Shown here piece by piece: positions 1 through 13,738 of a DNA stretch of 64,000 nt. Position 1 is the stretch's first letter. The number at the start of each line of letters is the position of its first letter. The notes under the pieces were generated by a model. The model had not been told where the DNA came from and ran no database searches. It saw only the letters and a list, made by a program, of their open reading frames with translations. The stretch is from Lytechinus pictus (taxonomy: Eukaryota > Echinodermata > Echinoidea > Temnopleuroida > Toxopneustidae), in the NCBI RefSeq assembly GCF_037042905.1, contig NW_026974140.1:12225001-12289000 (forward strand). Direction: 5' to 3'. A program made the position numbers and the translations under genes.

Positions 1-1906
1 ATATTTGTGATTGAGCTTTGTTTACATCACTGTCTCATTATACATGTATTACTCTGTCTTGAAGCCTCAGGAGGGGTATAAAACACAAAATTTGCTCAAT
101 TTGCGACAATTGCTCTGGGCTTTATTTCATAGAAGATATACATGTACATGTAGGGTTAGGGTTGCAGTAGGGTTTTATTTTAGGTTTACTGTAGGATAGG
201 GTTTAGAGTTAAATCCGGGGTTGAAGTTGGTAATTCCATTAACGTCTGGAATTCACAGCGGAGCCATTGTCGCCAGAGCAAATGTCATGGAACCTCAGTA
301 GGCCATGTTCTTTCATTGTCTCACCCACCAGAGGTGAAGGCGAGACTTAAGTTTACATACAAGACTCTCTTATGACACCTAACTCCGCAACCGTAAGTCA
401 CTTTTCAACCAAACTTGGATGGTAGATGTACTTGGGGGACCTGCATGTTATGTTGCTTTTGAAGGTCACATGATAAGGTCAAATGTCATTTCCAGGTCCA
501 CGTTAAAGTTTTCTTGCAAGACTCTCTTTAATATGACACATAACTCTGCAACCGTAGATCTTTTTTTCAACCAAACTTGGATGGTAGATGTACTTATTTA
601 GGGGACCTGCATGTTATTGTGTTGGGAGGTCACATGGTATGGTCAAAGTTCAGAGGTCAAAGTTTGAGGTCAACATTACAGTTTATGTACAAGACTCTTA
701 TGAAAAGTGTTATTCTATCCTAGTCATTCCACAATGTTTTGATACAATTCTGTTGCATGCCCTCACAAATCATGATATTTCTTGTTATTTTCATAAGTGG
801 GCGAGACACAAAATCGCTTATGCCTTGTCATATCCAGTTGTCTGTTTTCTACAACTGATCAAGGTTTTGTTTCTTTTGTATTCAAGGAAGAGGATTAAAA
901 AAGAGACAGCAATTAGGGGTTTGTTTCAATATACATGTATGTGTTCATGTACATGTGTGCTGTACATGTTTGTTCACGTGTGTCTGCACATGTTGATGTA
1001 AATTTAGCTCTTTTACTAAGCTTAGTAGATACATGTAGTTTTACATGAAATTTGAATAGTTTTGAAACTTTTTTGAATATATTTGGAATACATGTAAATT
1101 ATATGTTGTGATTAGTGACCGGTCAAAATCTGGATTAAATCTGATTGCTTCAGATTTATTTGTAAATTTCAACAAATTTAAATTCAAATCAAATTCATTC
1201 TAGGAGGTTTCATCTGCATGTGAATCCAGATTTAAGCTGGCTATTAACTGCAGCTAATCTGGATTTATTTTTGAAATTTAGCAACTTTAAAATGATGGGG
1301 GCAACAAGATAGAATTTCAAATATTTTTGTACCATTTGAAATTTATTTGTTTGTTTGTTTCCATTGCATATAAAATGCAAAATGCATGTGCTTGATTTTT
1401 GTTTGCCCTCACCAATTACCATTGTGTATTTTACTTCTAATAATTGTACCTTTTCCATTATAAATGTAACTGGATGAAAATGACACTAAAAGCCACAAAA
1501 AAAAGATTGAAAGCGAATAATTTGAAAAGAAATGATGTAAGACAAAATAAGCAAAAATGATCAATAATAATCTGTTTATTTTTTTTGTAATGTTTCCAAC
1601 ATGTTCAAGGCATGAACAAAATTACCCAAACTCGGCTATATACATACCAAGTTTTGGGCTTGCAGACTTTTAATAATTCTATTGCATTGTTACATGTACC
1701 TGTACATGTACCTTAAGAAATGTATACACCCGAGTGGAGAGTGGCCAGTGAAGCTCAATGTTTTGTCTCAGTACACGATGTAGGATGTATGCATAAGTGT
1801 GAGATTCAAACCCACTCTGTCCCATGTGATATATCCCCAGCATACTGCTTCATCTACACTATCATTCCATCAACATCCATTTTGTCCATTTTCTGTGTCT
1901 ATTCAG
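1..1906. other. Upstream intron of gene 1 with tandem repeat
   Basis: No coding exon is recognised. It contains a telomere-like degenerate (TTAGGG) patch at about 150-215, the 162-bp repeat described separately, several TACATGTA motifs, and AT-rich sequence from 1000 to 1906. Confidence 0.5.
350..830. repeat. Tandem repeat, period about 162 bp, element end
   Basis: Two to three diverged units. The marker CCAAACTTGGATGGTAGATG starts at 409 and again at 571 (162 bp apart). Between them are GACTCTCTT...AACTC-GCAACCGT and GGTCACATG...AAGGTCAAA motifs. Near 800 it runs into GGGCGAGACACAAAATCGC, resembling the reverse complement of the left end of the array at 53665. The two are probably members of one repeat superfamily. 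Confidence 0.7.
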
Positions 1907-2154
1907 GAAAAATCCCTGGGATTATTTTGAAAGCCGAGCATGGCAAACGGATAGAAGAGCTGGTCAAGAATGGGACACAGGTCATGATCGAGATCACTGA
2001 GGGACCGCAGGTTATACATCGTATAGAGGTCAAGAAATCATCCGTTCTCTTCGTCTCTGTCTCCTTCATTGTCCTCATGATTGTATCATTGGCTTGGCTT
2101 GTATTCTACTATATACAAAGATTCAGATACGCTCAGGCTCGAGGGAGAACACAG
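1907..2154 (+). CDS. Gene 1 exon: end of PA domain and transmembrane helix
   Basis: Internal coding exon. The acceptor is TATTCAG at 1900-1906 and the donor CAG|GTAATA at 2154/2155. The first two bases complete a codon from an unseen upstream exon; the exon ends in phase 0. Residues after KIPGIILKAEHGKRIEELV match the C-terminal strand region of a protease-associated domain. They are followed by a hydrophobic helix (VLFVSVSFIVLMIVSLAWLV) and the cytosolic stretch FYYIQRFRYAQARGR. That helix and its flank are strongly conserved in the Goliath/GRAIL family. The open frame continues upstream to 1720, but the bases before 1907 look intronic (a pyrimidine-rich tract and no family similarity), so the splice acceptor is the better start. 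The exact acceptor is inferred from consensus and frame. Confidence 0.88.
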
Positions 2155-2742
2155 GTAATAATACTGCTAATGTTTCTCCTTTACTTGCTATCGTCTACCT
2201 CATGTACATATTTGGGTGGCCAGCTAGCCAGCCAGGCAACCTAGAAAATGGTAAGGTCACCAGATGCAACTGCTAGAAATATCATCTGGCTTTATGGGGT
2301 ATTATTCTTTTTTTTTAACATTCATTTTAAATCATTTATAATTTGCTCAGAAAACAAGTTTTAACCATACAGGTATGTTGATAGTCAAATTAATCGTTTT
2401 CTTCAAGTTTGTATAAAATAGGCCATTTTTGTTGAACCTATACATGTACAATAGATGCTTTGCTCATATTCAAGATGATTTTGTTTTTAAATTATAAATG
2501 AGGTTTGATTTTAAACTTGTTCCTGTATAACTATTAAAAGAAATACCCATTTTCCAAATCTTAAGAAATGCAAGTTCAGTATTCATTGGAAATCATTTTT
2601 TACCCCCTAATTATAACCAATTTCAATCCTCAAATGATTGAAGCAGCATTTGTAAGGCTACTTTATCATAGAATACCAACTTACAAATTCCAGTCACATC
2701 CAGCCTTGAATTGACAATTTTAGCATAGAACAACCCACTGAT

Positions 2743-2845
2743 ATCCCCCCCCCCCCGAGACTCAAATAAGATGCAGAAGTGCTCCTTCATACATGTACTT
2801 TGAATACCAACTAAAAGTATTACAATGGGAATGGGGGGGGGGGGG
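2743..2845. repeat. C-run and G-run 80 bp apart
   Basis: A run of 13 or so C near 2744-2756 is followed by a run of 13 or so G near 2832-2845. The pair is an inverted homopolymer arrangement opposite in order to the GC-capped elements elsewhere in the window. Confidence 0.6.
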
Positions 2846-3849
2846 CGGTTGCTGCATGTGTATTTGACTTGTCCTCGTTATTGTTTTTTATTGGCAATTG
2901 GTTTCTTTCATAAGTTAACATTCCGCCAGCACAGATACAATGTTGTTGACAAATTTTCAATTCCAGTTTTATTTTGTTTTCACATTGCCTCTATATTATA
3001 TGCCTCCTTTATCTTTTCCTTTGCTCCCCTATGATTATCACAAGGTATAATAATAGTTCAAAGTAGCATTTGTTGTTAGAATAAAACTTGAATTTAATTA
3101 TCTTTTGAACACCTTTAATTTTTTTCATGTGTTACTTATAAAGTAACTTAAAAGCAATATGTACATGTAGACTGCCATTCTTTTAAATTTAAGATTGAAT
3201 GCACACCTCTATTGTTGGGTTATATATTTTCATGAAACATGTTTGTGCAAATTTGGGGATGCTGCTTGTGATGAATTCCCAGTTGCTTAATTATCACTTT
3301 TTATTGATGGCATCTTTCCTTTAAAACCCCATTTTAGTCTCTTATTAGCAAAAAAGAATTAAAGTCATGTTTAATTTCCAGCATTTTGTGTCATCCTGAA
3401 TGCTTTCCTGAGAAAGAATAACAAAAATTAAAAGATAAATCAACTCTGCCAAAAGATGAAAGATTTATAAATACATCTATGAAATAAATTAAATTTTTTG
3501 AAGATCTTCTTTAATTCTTATAATGAAAATAATATTTTGATCTGAATAAATAAAAGATGACATAAAAATCAGTTTGTTAAATATATGGTGCTTTATATTA
3601 ACCATGTGTATTTCTTTACATATTTAAATGACTATCAAATTACATGTTCATTTACGTGTAGTATGAAAAGAGACTAGCTCATTTCCATTTGCATTCATGT
3701 TGTTTCAAACTACTATAGCCTACTGTAATTGTATCCTCCATTCGGATCATGTGGGGACAAGATTAAGGTATTTTGTTTATATTGACCACATTTTATCTCT
3801 CAATTATAGGATTAGAAGGATGGACATGTACTTTTCATCAATCATTTTT

Positions 3850-5647
3850 AGCTCATCCGGCCCGAAGGCCGGGGGGGGGGGGTACTCGACCAAAAAAGTA
3901 GTAGGTCTGGCGAGACAAAAAACGGGAGCGGGCTTATTGTAAAAAGGAGGGTCCTCGGAACGGGCTTCGGAACTACAAATGTTTGTGAAAACGGGGGTCC
4001 TTGGAACGGGTCGCCTGTGTGTGAGTGCGTATTCATCCCTATGGAACGGGCATATGTGCATGCAGCTAGCCCAGGGCACGGGCGCCGGGTGCGCTAGCGC
4101 AGAGGCGATGGTCGGGCAGCCCTTTGCGGCTGCTTTTCACCAAAATTGCAGCTCATTGTAGCAGATCATTACGGCCGGAACGGCGTAACAGAAAATATGC
4201 GAAGCTTTGGAGAGGATTTCTTTCTTCTTTTTCCTCGATAAGAAGAAAATGCTATGCTTTGGAGCGGCTTTCTTTGTTCTTTTTCTCAATAAGACAAAAA
4301 TGCTATGCCTTGGAACGGAAATTTGAGTGTAAAAATGGGGGTCCCCTCTGCGGCACATACCCACTATGTATTATACTGAGTGCCCCCCCCCCCCCCCCCG
4401 GTGCTTATGCCGTGTCGTCCGTCAACTGTCGTCCGTCGTCTGATGTCCGTCCACAATTTCAAAATGCTTCTTCTTCGCCATTTCAAGTCCGATTTCAATT
4501 CTGTTTGCTTTATATGATAGCACTAGGTGGGGGATTTAAAACTTTTACACAGAATTTTGAAACTCATTAAATATGCTAATTTATACATATTTTTAAAAAT
4601 TCACATAAAATGCTTGAACTTCTTTAATTGTTGACCGATTTAGATTTTTTTTCTTCAATCTGGTAGAACTTAATTAGGTTCACCAAACTTCTTCACAGAA
4701 TTTTGAAATTTTCAGTAGAAAATTATTTATGCTAATTTAGATTTATTCATAAATCACAGAAAATGCCTCTTCTTTATTTGTTGACCGATTTTGATTTTTT
4801 TTTCTTCCATCTGGTAGAGCTGCATGAGGTTCACCAAACTTATACACAAAATTTTGAAATTTTTTCTAGAAAATTATTTATGCTAATTTATGCAAAATTT
4901 ATTCATAAATCACAAAAAATTGTTTTTTTTTCTTCATTTGTTGATCAATTTCAATTTTGTTTGCTTTATATGATAGCACGAGGTGGTGATAAATACAAAA
5001 TTTCAACACAGAATTTTGAAACTCATTAAATATGCTAATTTATTCATATATTTTCAAAACTCACAAAAAATACTTATTTATTTGTTGATTGATTTTGATT
5101 ATTTTTGTTCCATCTGAGAGCTACATGAGGTTCACCAAGGTTCTGCACAGAGTTTAGAAATTTTGACCAGAAAATTGTTTATGCTTAATTTATATGAAAT
5201 GTATTCATAGATCACAAAAAATGCTTAGAACTATGTCACTTCTTCATCAATTTCAATTCTCCATCCTCAATTTATGTCACCAATATAATTTCTTTACAGT
5301 GTCAACTGGGCTGAAATTAAAATGACGAAGAAGAAGCGTTTTAAAATTCAGTCAACAAATAAAGAAGAGGCTTTATATTTTTATTGATTCTGATTATTTT
5401 TGTTCCATCTGAGAGCTACATGAGGTTCACCAAGGTTCTACACAGAGTTTATAAATTTTGACTAGAAAAATATTTATGCTTAATTTATATGAAATTTATT
5501 CATAGATTACAAAAATGCTTCTATGTCATTTCTTCATCAATGTCAATTCTATATCCTCAATTTATGTCACCAATATAATTCACTACATTGTCAACTGGGC
5601 TAAAATTAAAATTGTGTTAAATTCCATTGCAAGATGCCGGATGAGCT
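3850..5647. repeat. Interspersed element with AGCTCATCCGGC ends, copy 1
   Basis: Starts AGCTCATCCGGCCCGAAGGC at 3850 and ends GCCGGATGAGCT at 5636-5647, a 12-bp terminal inverted repeat. The body (4401-5640) is made of imperfect tandem units of about 150 bp marked by CATCTGGTAGAGCT-x-CATGAGGTTCACCAA and TTATGCTAATTTATG. It is interrupted at 3871-4400 by a GC-capped element. A second copy is at 41603-42395. No coding capacity. Confidence 0.75.
3871..4400. mobile_element. GC-capped element, copy 1 (inside another repeat)
   Basis: Begins with 10 or more G at 3871 and ends with about 18 C at 4383-4400. It splits the AGCTCATCCGGC element relative to the uninterrupted copy at 41603. The body contains several GGAACGGG-type motifs and reads GGGTCC/GGACCC in both orientations. 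Terminal inverted repeats are weak in this copy. Noncoding. Confidence 0.55.
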
Positions 5648-5901
5648 CCACATCATTGGTGTGCTATTCTATACTTCTCATAAAGTTTAGTTCCTGTTTG
5701 GTGAAAATATTAATGTCTGCTTTATATGGCATCTGGCATTGCAGGAATGCACAACCAAAATTGCGAAATTCATAAAAAAAACAAGAGCTTGTGGATGTCC
5801 TATTTTAAAATAAAACAGATGCTTAATTTTTTTTGTAAATAATAATAGCAACATTCTAAGTATCTGTTTTTCTCTGTCTTTCCTTCATTTCTCTCATATA
5901 G

Positions 5902-5973
5902 AAACAGTTAGGAAGAGCAGCAAAGAAAGTTATTGCTAAGCTACCACAAAGAACAATTAAAGATGGTGATCAG
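5902..5973 (+). CDS. Gene 1 exon: basic juxtamembrane linker
   Basis: A 24-codon exon too short for ordinary ORF calls. It is preceded by CTCATATAG and followed by CAG|GTAAGA, with phase 0 at both ends. It encodes KQLGRAAKKVIAKLPQRTIK and four more residues, the linker between membrane helix and RING that Goliath/GRAIL proteins carry as an LG-x-AAKK-x-I pattern followed by RTI/RTV-K. Joined to the previous exon it reads on without a break from RGRTQ. It lies just beyond a long repeat-derived stretch (3850-5647), so identification rests on the conserved pattern and the clean splice sites. Confidence 0.88.
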
Positions 5974-6202
5974 GTAAGAATAGTCATCTCCATGCTCAAG
6001 TCACTCCAATTAAAACAGATTCCAAACTGACTGATGATGTGTCATTGGTAACCATGTATACTGAGTTTGTCCGTCTGGAGTCGGTTTGGTCGGTGTGACC
6101 AAGCATATATACATGTAGCGTGAACAAAATTTAAAGGAGGGTGTCTGGTGATTTCATAACTTTAGATTAACCTGTAGTTTTAGCCTAATTAGTTCAATTG
6201 GT

Positions 6203-6975
6203 TTATGTAGGGACAGTGATTTTTCGTTAAAAAAAATGGCCTTTTCCGTTTCAGAAAATCTCAAAATCCGTTTCAGCACGTCTGAAAACGGAAATTCCGT
6301 TTCCCCATAGACTTTGTGTACATGAAAAAGTGACAATTCCGTTTACCCATACAGTAGCAATATCACAACACTCGCGCTGGTCAAAATTTCTATCTGCCAC
6401 TGTACCGACAACGCAGTAGAATCTGCTCTAATCGGATCTATGTGGGTACACAAAATATTTTGACAAACACATCTAACATGAATACATCCTTACCTTTCAC
6501 ATAATTAGCATTATTTTACGGTTGAATGGGATTTTATCGCTGATTTGGGGACTTTTCGGACATCGTTTTGAGCAGTCGACGACGTCCGCCTATCCGCCAT
6601 TTTGGATTTGTTGAATCACCGTGATCATATTATGACCGAACGCAGAGGGCAGCAACACACGTCCGTATTCTGCCTTATATGTGGACGTGAGTGTAAACTA
6701 ATTTAGATACGATCGAGTGATGGAGGGGCTCAAGTGTAGTTACGATGTGTTGATTGTCATGATTGTTGTTGCAAAGTGAGATCATGTTTTTTTTCAGTTG
6801 ATATTCGTATTTTGTTGAGGATTTGGGATTAATTTCTGTTGCTATTTTGTGCATTTTGGGAAAAATCATGTTTTCCGTGATTTTCCGTTTGAAAAGCCAC
6901 TTTCCGTTTCAAAAGGCCGATTCCGTGAATTCCTTCCGTTTTCCGTGATTGCGGAAAATCACTGTCCCTACATAA
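6203..6975. mobile_element. Non-autonomous DNA transposon with 20-bp TIRs
   Basis: The left end TATGTAGGGACAGTGATTTT (6204-6223) is the inverse complement of the right end (6955-6974). The inner arms repeat TTTCCGTTT-type motifs in both orientations. 773 bp, no coding capacity. A diverged second copy at 19701-20632 confirms it as an interspersed family. Superfamily not assignable because no clear target duplication is seen. Confidence 0.8.
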
Positions 6976-6989
6976 TTCATGAGATGCAT

Positions 6990-7004
6990 GGGGGGGGGGG
7001 GGGG
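6990..7004. repeat. G-run of 15
   Basis: Homopolymer immediately downstream of the MITE right end. Confidence 0.9.
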
Positions 7005-8304
7005 TCCCTGTCAAACAGCAACTTGCAAAATTGATGTGGACATAGAATCTGCAATTCATGCGCAGAATGGAGAAATTGTCAAGTAACAGTGGGCTCAATG
7101 ATTATCACAATGAATCTATGATGAGTTTCAAATAACGATATGTTACAAGATGAACTATTACAGGAAAGTTTACCTTCCTTAAATTTTAGGGAAGCACATA
7201 ATTTTTTAAAACCCTATCCTGATGAGACAATGCCGCCGTTAATTCACATTTGCCCCAAAAGATTGCAAATGAGCAAAAAGGAAGTGATTTTAATTTTGAA
7301 CCCTTACAAAGTTTACTAACTGCCTTAATAATGTTTTTTTGTATCAGGCTCGTTTCAATACAATATTTTATCTATAATTGTTAATACAGTCTCAAAGTGC
7401 AGTGATAATTGTACTACTGTTACTACTGCAGTTTTCTCAGTATCTTGGACAGGTACATTTATTCATAAGACTCTTTGTCAGTCTACTCGTATGTAACATG
7501 ATTGATTAATCAGAGTTTTTCAGCTGATACGTTAATGGATACAGTCCATTTGCTGAGATTATTTTGGAAGACCGCAGCATAAACAAGGGGTGAAAGACCG
7601 TATACTGCCTGTTCTTTCTTAGTTTTCAATTTATATTCTCATCAGCTCTTTTATGGCAAAAACATGCCTTTTGTATGTGTCCTGCATATAAGATTGAGTA
7701 CATTATATTCTCATTTTTTAATTAAATTGACGGGATAAGGGTCTTATACGAGTTCCTTGTAATAAAGATGTTACTGTCCTCATTATCTTTGTAATGTCTG
7801 TCATACGTCATATGTTTAATATGTTTTCTTTAATAGGTGATTAGGCTTTATGTGCTATTTTTTTGAAAGATTTGTGAGAATTTGTTCATGGGTATTGAAG
7901 ATTGTAGACTCATGGTTCGTGATAAAATAAAATGAATGAAATGCAGATTGAAAAGTTGATTTTGCATGCTACTCCATATCAGTAACTGGATGAGCAACGT
8001 TATTGCCCTTTCTTAAACTAATGCCAGTTATGGCAATTATTGTTGAACTGCTGTCGGTGCCTTTTTCAGAAGTCAAGCTGAAGATATCTGTAGATGTGGT
8101 TGAAAGTTTGAAGAAAAATCTCACAAAATCAGTGTTTACATGGCAACAAGTTCAGGGGTGAATCCTTTGATAGTCCAAAAGAAGACATTGTAAAATCATC
8201 TGCTCTATTTTCTTTTGTGCATTCTAATCAGAGATAAAGCTACATGTATCTTGTTCGTATAAAAGTCGGCATAGATAAATTTTTTGTGGAAATTGTTCCA
8301 CTGT

Positions 8305-8337
8305 ATTGTGGTAATGCATTCGATGCATTACCACAAT
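8305..8337. repeat. Perfect 15-bp hairpin
   Basis: ATTGTGGTAATGCAT at 8305-8319 pairs perfectly with 8323-8337 around the 3-nt loop TCG. No mobile-element flanks were recognised. It lies deep in an intron. Confidence 0.8.
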
Positions 8338-11300
8338 AAAGGGAAACACTCACACTGACAGTTTTCAGTTTCACTCTCAACGAGAACTTAACCCCATATT
8401 CCACCCCAATAGTTGAATTCCCCTGTAAAAATTAGAAGGTGCACCTTTTTTCTATTAAAGGAAGTACAAGACTAATGCACAGGTTTGCAAAAACCAACAA
8501 CAATGTGTGCAAAAAAAAAGAAGAACAAGACCATGTTTCATTGTAGTTTTACTTCCTGACATCATAGATCTTGACCTTGCTAAGACTACATTGCTTTTGT
8601 CTATTATTTGATTAGTTTGGTCAATATTTCTTATGTTGCCCACAATCCCAGCCCAGGGAAATAATTGACCTTAGCCCTGAAATGCTCAATTGAGCCCTGG
8701 AAATCCCCATTCATTGCAGTGTTGAAGCTTATCCATTATTACAGATTTTATAGGCAGTAATGTGTGAAAAGTAGCCCCCGAAAAAAAGAAAATTGCCTGT
8801 CCCAGTCAATATATACAATCATGTACAGTAGTATTTTAAATGGTCCAGTTGGTTGTAATCTGAAAAAAAAATGTAAAGAATTTTTCTGTGGATGGCAAGG
8901 CAAGGATTTGTCATTCATTTGATGATTTAGAAATAATAGGAGAACTTTATTATAAAATGGGAAAGTACATGCAAGAGGCACTAAAAGGAATTCATTAGTT
9001 TTTTTTAAATGCCTGTGATTATATGATTAGAAACCTTTTGTGGATCATATTGCAATTATACATGTACATGTACATATCTGTGACATTCCTGTTTCGGAGA
9101 GCTGTACAGCATGTACATGTGTAATATTCATGCCATGCAACATTGCTGCTATTGGATGGCACATTGGCACTGATGCAGAAAGAACGGATGGGAATTGTTT
9201 GTATAACAGGCACTGATAATTAATAGCTTTTTATGAAAGTATGAATTATGAATCCCTTGCTTTCTGCTAATGCCAAGATAATTTAAATGATGGATGCCTG
9301 TTAGATGGCTGCAAAAGCTGTTATTGCAGTTTTGTACATTATATTTTGATGGAAGTTGGTGCCATCTTGCTGATGGCGAAAGGAAATATGTCCTGTTTTT
9401 TAGGTGAACATAAACCTTGCAGTATGGCATTATCCATCTCTCTGTATGGAAAATTATAAAGAAACACATAATCACTATGGAAGATGATGTACTGTATTGA
9501 CATATACATACTGTAATATACATTTTCGTAAACATATAGGCCTATTGTTTAACAGTATTTCTGTTCAATATCAATCATTTTTCCCTGAAGGGTTGCCAAA
9601 TACTCATTCTGTCTTTGAAAATAAAGCGTGATGCCCCTTTATTTTCCAAGATCAAAGGAGCATTGTGAAAATGGGCATTATTGAAAATGAACTTTATTTG
9701 ACTTGCAATGAAGTACTGTTTATGTTCTACTTTTACAAACTTGAGCTACAATCCCTACATGTACATATAGAATCTGTCTGCCAGGACATTTTATGCTCAT
9801 AAAATTGTTTTTTCTGTGAAATATTTATACATACATAAAAAATGTCTGTAAACAATTTTTTTTATTAGTTTACAATCATTTTAGATTGGCATGAATATGC
9901 CAATTGAAGAAAGGACTCCATGCTATGTATATTTGTATTTAAAATTCAATTTGTAGCCACCCCCCAAAAAAAAAGGTTTAAAACATGAACCCAAGTTGAT
10001 AATATTAACATTGGTTAAAATCAACTTGTTATACAATACATTTCCTGTCACATTATGAAATGTTATGATGATAAAATTACTATGATAAAGGAGTGATCCC
10101 TTTGAGAGAAAAATTATGTAAATTTATACAGATTTCCAGGGACTGTGCAGTGATTAGAAAGTAAGCCAAACCTATCAACATTAGTTTCTCTGTTTAATTG
10201 CTTGTCATGAGTAGTACATGTAACTTACCAGAGGATTTTGAAGCACTCTGATTTCTATGAATTTTTATGAACAAAATTTACATAAGTACATGTACACTTT
10301 ACTGTACATTGTAACTAAGATTTAATCATATTCAGGTCCGTTTCCCCCCAAGCACTAAATTCATGATTCACCATAAGGCTTGCCAGAGTATAAACACATG
10401 TTTAAAAGACAAGGTGAGAGTTGGGTGTGGTTGTTTTTTGCCTCAAAGCCACTGCTGCCACAAAATGAGTTAGATCAGTAGGAAGAAACAAGAAATGAAT
10501 GTAATTATCATATTTAGGTACACCAAGGAGAGCCAGGGAGAATGATCACGGTGGTGACTCATCACATTGTCAAATTAAAAAGATGCAAGTCCTATCAGTA
10601 GTTTTCAGTACCTGGAAATACGGATTATCATAAGTTTTCAAAGGAATAAGGACATACCTAATTTGTGTATGTGAAACGTTCAACAGCTCATATTAATGAG
10701 GATTTTTTAAGATCTTTAGGGCTTACATGTACATGTACATACATGTACGTATAGTGTATGTGCGCTGATGTTGTAATCTTGCACATTCGTACAAGTAAAT
10801 TCAACAATTGTAATAATTAGTTTTCTCTCCTACCTTCACCTATACCTATTTTTTGCAAGCAGTTAGTGTAAAATTTTGCATTTTCATGTACCTGTTTGAA
10901 AGATGAACTTTTCTAATTTGTCTCATATTATTATGGTTCCTCAAATCAAATAATGTTTACACTACAACACATTGGAAGTTTTTTTTGTGGGGGGGGGAGG
11001 GGTGGTGAATTCATTGAATCTACGTTTAAGATACTATTTCCAAATATTATATTGCTATATAAAGAAATCAAAACCACAAATCACTGGAAAACTTGCGTTA
11101 ATATGTTTGAAAAGTTAAAAGGCTTGAAAACATAGTTACATGTATATGTAATGTATGTACAAGAAAATTTTATATAAATTTGTGTCAAGATGTTTAAAAA
11201 AATTAAAATGTAAATTCTGATCAATTTGTGAATTTTAAATCTTCCTGGGTGTTTCATTCCACACAAAAAAAGGTTAAGAGAAACAGAAAATATTAAAGTA

Positions 11301-12283
11301 GACAAGTCTTCTATTTTTAACAACATCAGCAGTTTCAGCATTATTTTATACGTGTATATCGTAATCAGAAGTGCTATGGAAATCTATTTTTCAAATGGAT
11401 TTTCAGGAAGAAAGAAATCTATGAGGGTACTGAAAGGATCTCTCCTCTACATCAAAGAATATGAGCAGTGAAATAAAAAAGGAGAATAATTTATGTGTAG
11501 CTGTATAATTTAGCTCGCTACAAGTTTTGAATTACACGTCACGTATCCATATTTGTTTTTCCATCTGTTTAGAAGGCATCTTCTTCGTATCTAGATTACC
11601 TGTGGTAATGTTAATCTTATTTACATGTATGCACGATGACGACTGAAGAACCACCATGGAATATATGTGGATTTTGTTATGCGGTCTCCAAACCGTCCAA
11701 AAGAAGTATTGCGGCCTCGGGCATGCCAAGAGCTCTTCTTGAGAGAGATTGCTTATTCTTTCAGTGCCCCTTCCCCATCTCATTTCTTGGATTCGTGAAT
11801 TATATTCCCTGGCCCATATCCCTCTTCTCGGAAACTTCTGCCGTAATGTTTTGCTAGTTGACTCGTTTACTGCGTGTTTATGTAAATCACGAGGGATGGA
11901 GAGAGTGGAGGCGATCGACTATGAGGATAGGGTTAAGACTTTGCATTGTTGAATGGAAGACAAGAGTTGACTGTTGCTGTTTGTTGTAGTATGGGGTATA
12001 CTCTGTCAAGTGAATATGGTATAGCTATATGTATTATGACCAATAAAAAGAAGTGTGATTATGAGGATGATGAACAGTATTGTTATACATGTAGTTTCAT
12101 GTATTTGTCAGAAACATTCAAATGTTTTGACCCCAACAATATGTTACACAGAAGTATACGGAATCGTGTACTTTTTATGAGATGTGATAATTTTGACGAG
12201 TTATGCACAACTGTTTGTATAGAATTTTTTTTTAGAATTGAAAATTAATTTAATTATACACTGTGTCATCGGGCAGCAGATTA

Positions 12284-12510
12284 ATGGGGTGTTGCAAGAA
12301 ACTTGCAATCAATTGCAAGTCTATTTTTGGTCCCTAAATCAATCATACATGTATGTCTTGTAGTTAATTGCAAAATAGTAATTGATTGCTCATCTGCTCC
12401 TTGAAACAAGAAGTTTAATCTGATTTGCTACAGCTAACGTTGATCTATCAATTGTAAAATTGAAACAGAATATTTGCAATTGATCGCAAATATTTTCTTG
12501 CAACACCCCC
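12284..12510. mobile_element. Short MITE, PIF/Harbinger-like
   Basis: The left end TGGGGTGTTGCAAGAAACTT is inversely repeated at the right end (TTTTCTTGCAACACCCCC, to 12510). Both sides carry TTA (12281-12283 and 12511-12513), a 3-bp target duplication typical of PIF/Harbinger elements. 227 bp. Internal TTGCAATCAATTGCAA-type motifs recur. Confidence 0.72.
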
Positions 12511-13738
12511 TTAGTCTTAGCTACAGGTCAAGCCTCCCTGCTTGAATTGAAAAGATACTAGTCAGTAATAATACTGAAATATGATTAAAATTGGATGTAA
12601 TGTAACAAGTTTTTGCACTTTAAATTGCTTGTTTTTGCGAAACATACTTGGTTGAGTGCAAATAGAGGAGACAGAGATGTCAAAGATTCTCTATATCTTT
12701 TTTGAAATATTTCAACTTTTTAAACTTTGGTGATAAAGAAGCCCCCAGTTTATTTACAAAATATTATAACATCTTATTGCATTGTTTTCATTGGGTTCAT
12801 TTTGAAATGACGCAAATTGTCCAATAATGCCAAAATAAAGTTCAACATTCCCATTTTATGCAGCAAAAGTGTGCCAAACATGCTCTTAAAGGAAGCTTTG
12901 CAATCGTTTGCAAGAGTCACTCGGAGTTGCTTTTCATTTGCGAGTACTTCTAAATTTTCAAAAAACTTCTCTCAGACAGAATGTACAACAGAGCACAATG
13001 TTATTTCAAGAAACTCAAGTCTTCATCTTACTATATAAAATTTGCCTGGTTCTCCCATGCTAGCCCAATAATTTTATTGCTAAAAACTACAATTTTACTC
13101 AGAAGAACTAGAACCAGAAGAACAAATTGCAAGAAATCAACTTGTGCAATGTATCACTGGTGTTAAGAATGGAAACAAACTTCATTCTAATGCATAAATT
13201 CTGATCAGCTTATGACATAATTTAGAAGATCATGGTTAAAAAAGATAGGTCTGCATATTCAATAATAAATCTTCTTATATAATTTGAAACTTGTATCTCT
13301 GAATCTTGAAAAATATTTATTTGTTTATTTCTCTTCATGTTGATCATGCTGCAGGTTGAATTGCTTTTTCTTTAATAATCACATTTTCCCAATAATAATT
13401 GGAGAGTATGGTATCTCTGAGAATCATTTCCATGACAACAGCAGCATATTAACCTCCATTTCTTTTATCTTGGCAACATTCTGTATAAAAAAAACACTGG
13501 TTACCATTGAAACACTGGGCAAAACTGATGTCTTGCTGCTGCAACAAGGACATGGGAGCTTTAAATGAATAAGCTTCATCTCCGGAGTTATTGTTATCTG
13601 ACAGTATCACCCTTTAATCGTGGAAGAAAGCAACTCTCACCCACACATTTTCGTAAATCAATATTGAACTGCTTGACCAACAAGAATGGATGAAGAGTAA
13701 TTCAAAGACTCTTGAAATACATGTACATGTAGTATGCT

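Larger units (their letters stand above)
2155..5901. other. Gene 1 intron after the transmembrane exon
   Basis: 3.7 kb. Apart from the two repeat features and the C/G-runs, the sequence is AT-rich with no exon-like frame. Confidence 0.6.

Noticed and set aside
150..215. Interstitial telomere repeat
   Set aside because: Only about two TTAGGG units with degenerate neighbours.
588..1001. 137-residue frame as an upstream exon of gene 1
   Set aside because: It lies on the 162-bp repeat, is rich in Cys/Tyr from TACATGTG tracts, and has no PA-domain similarity.
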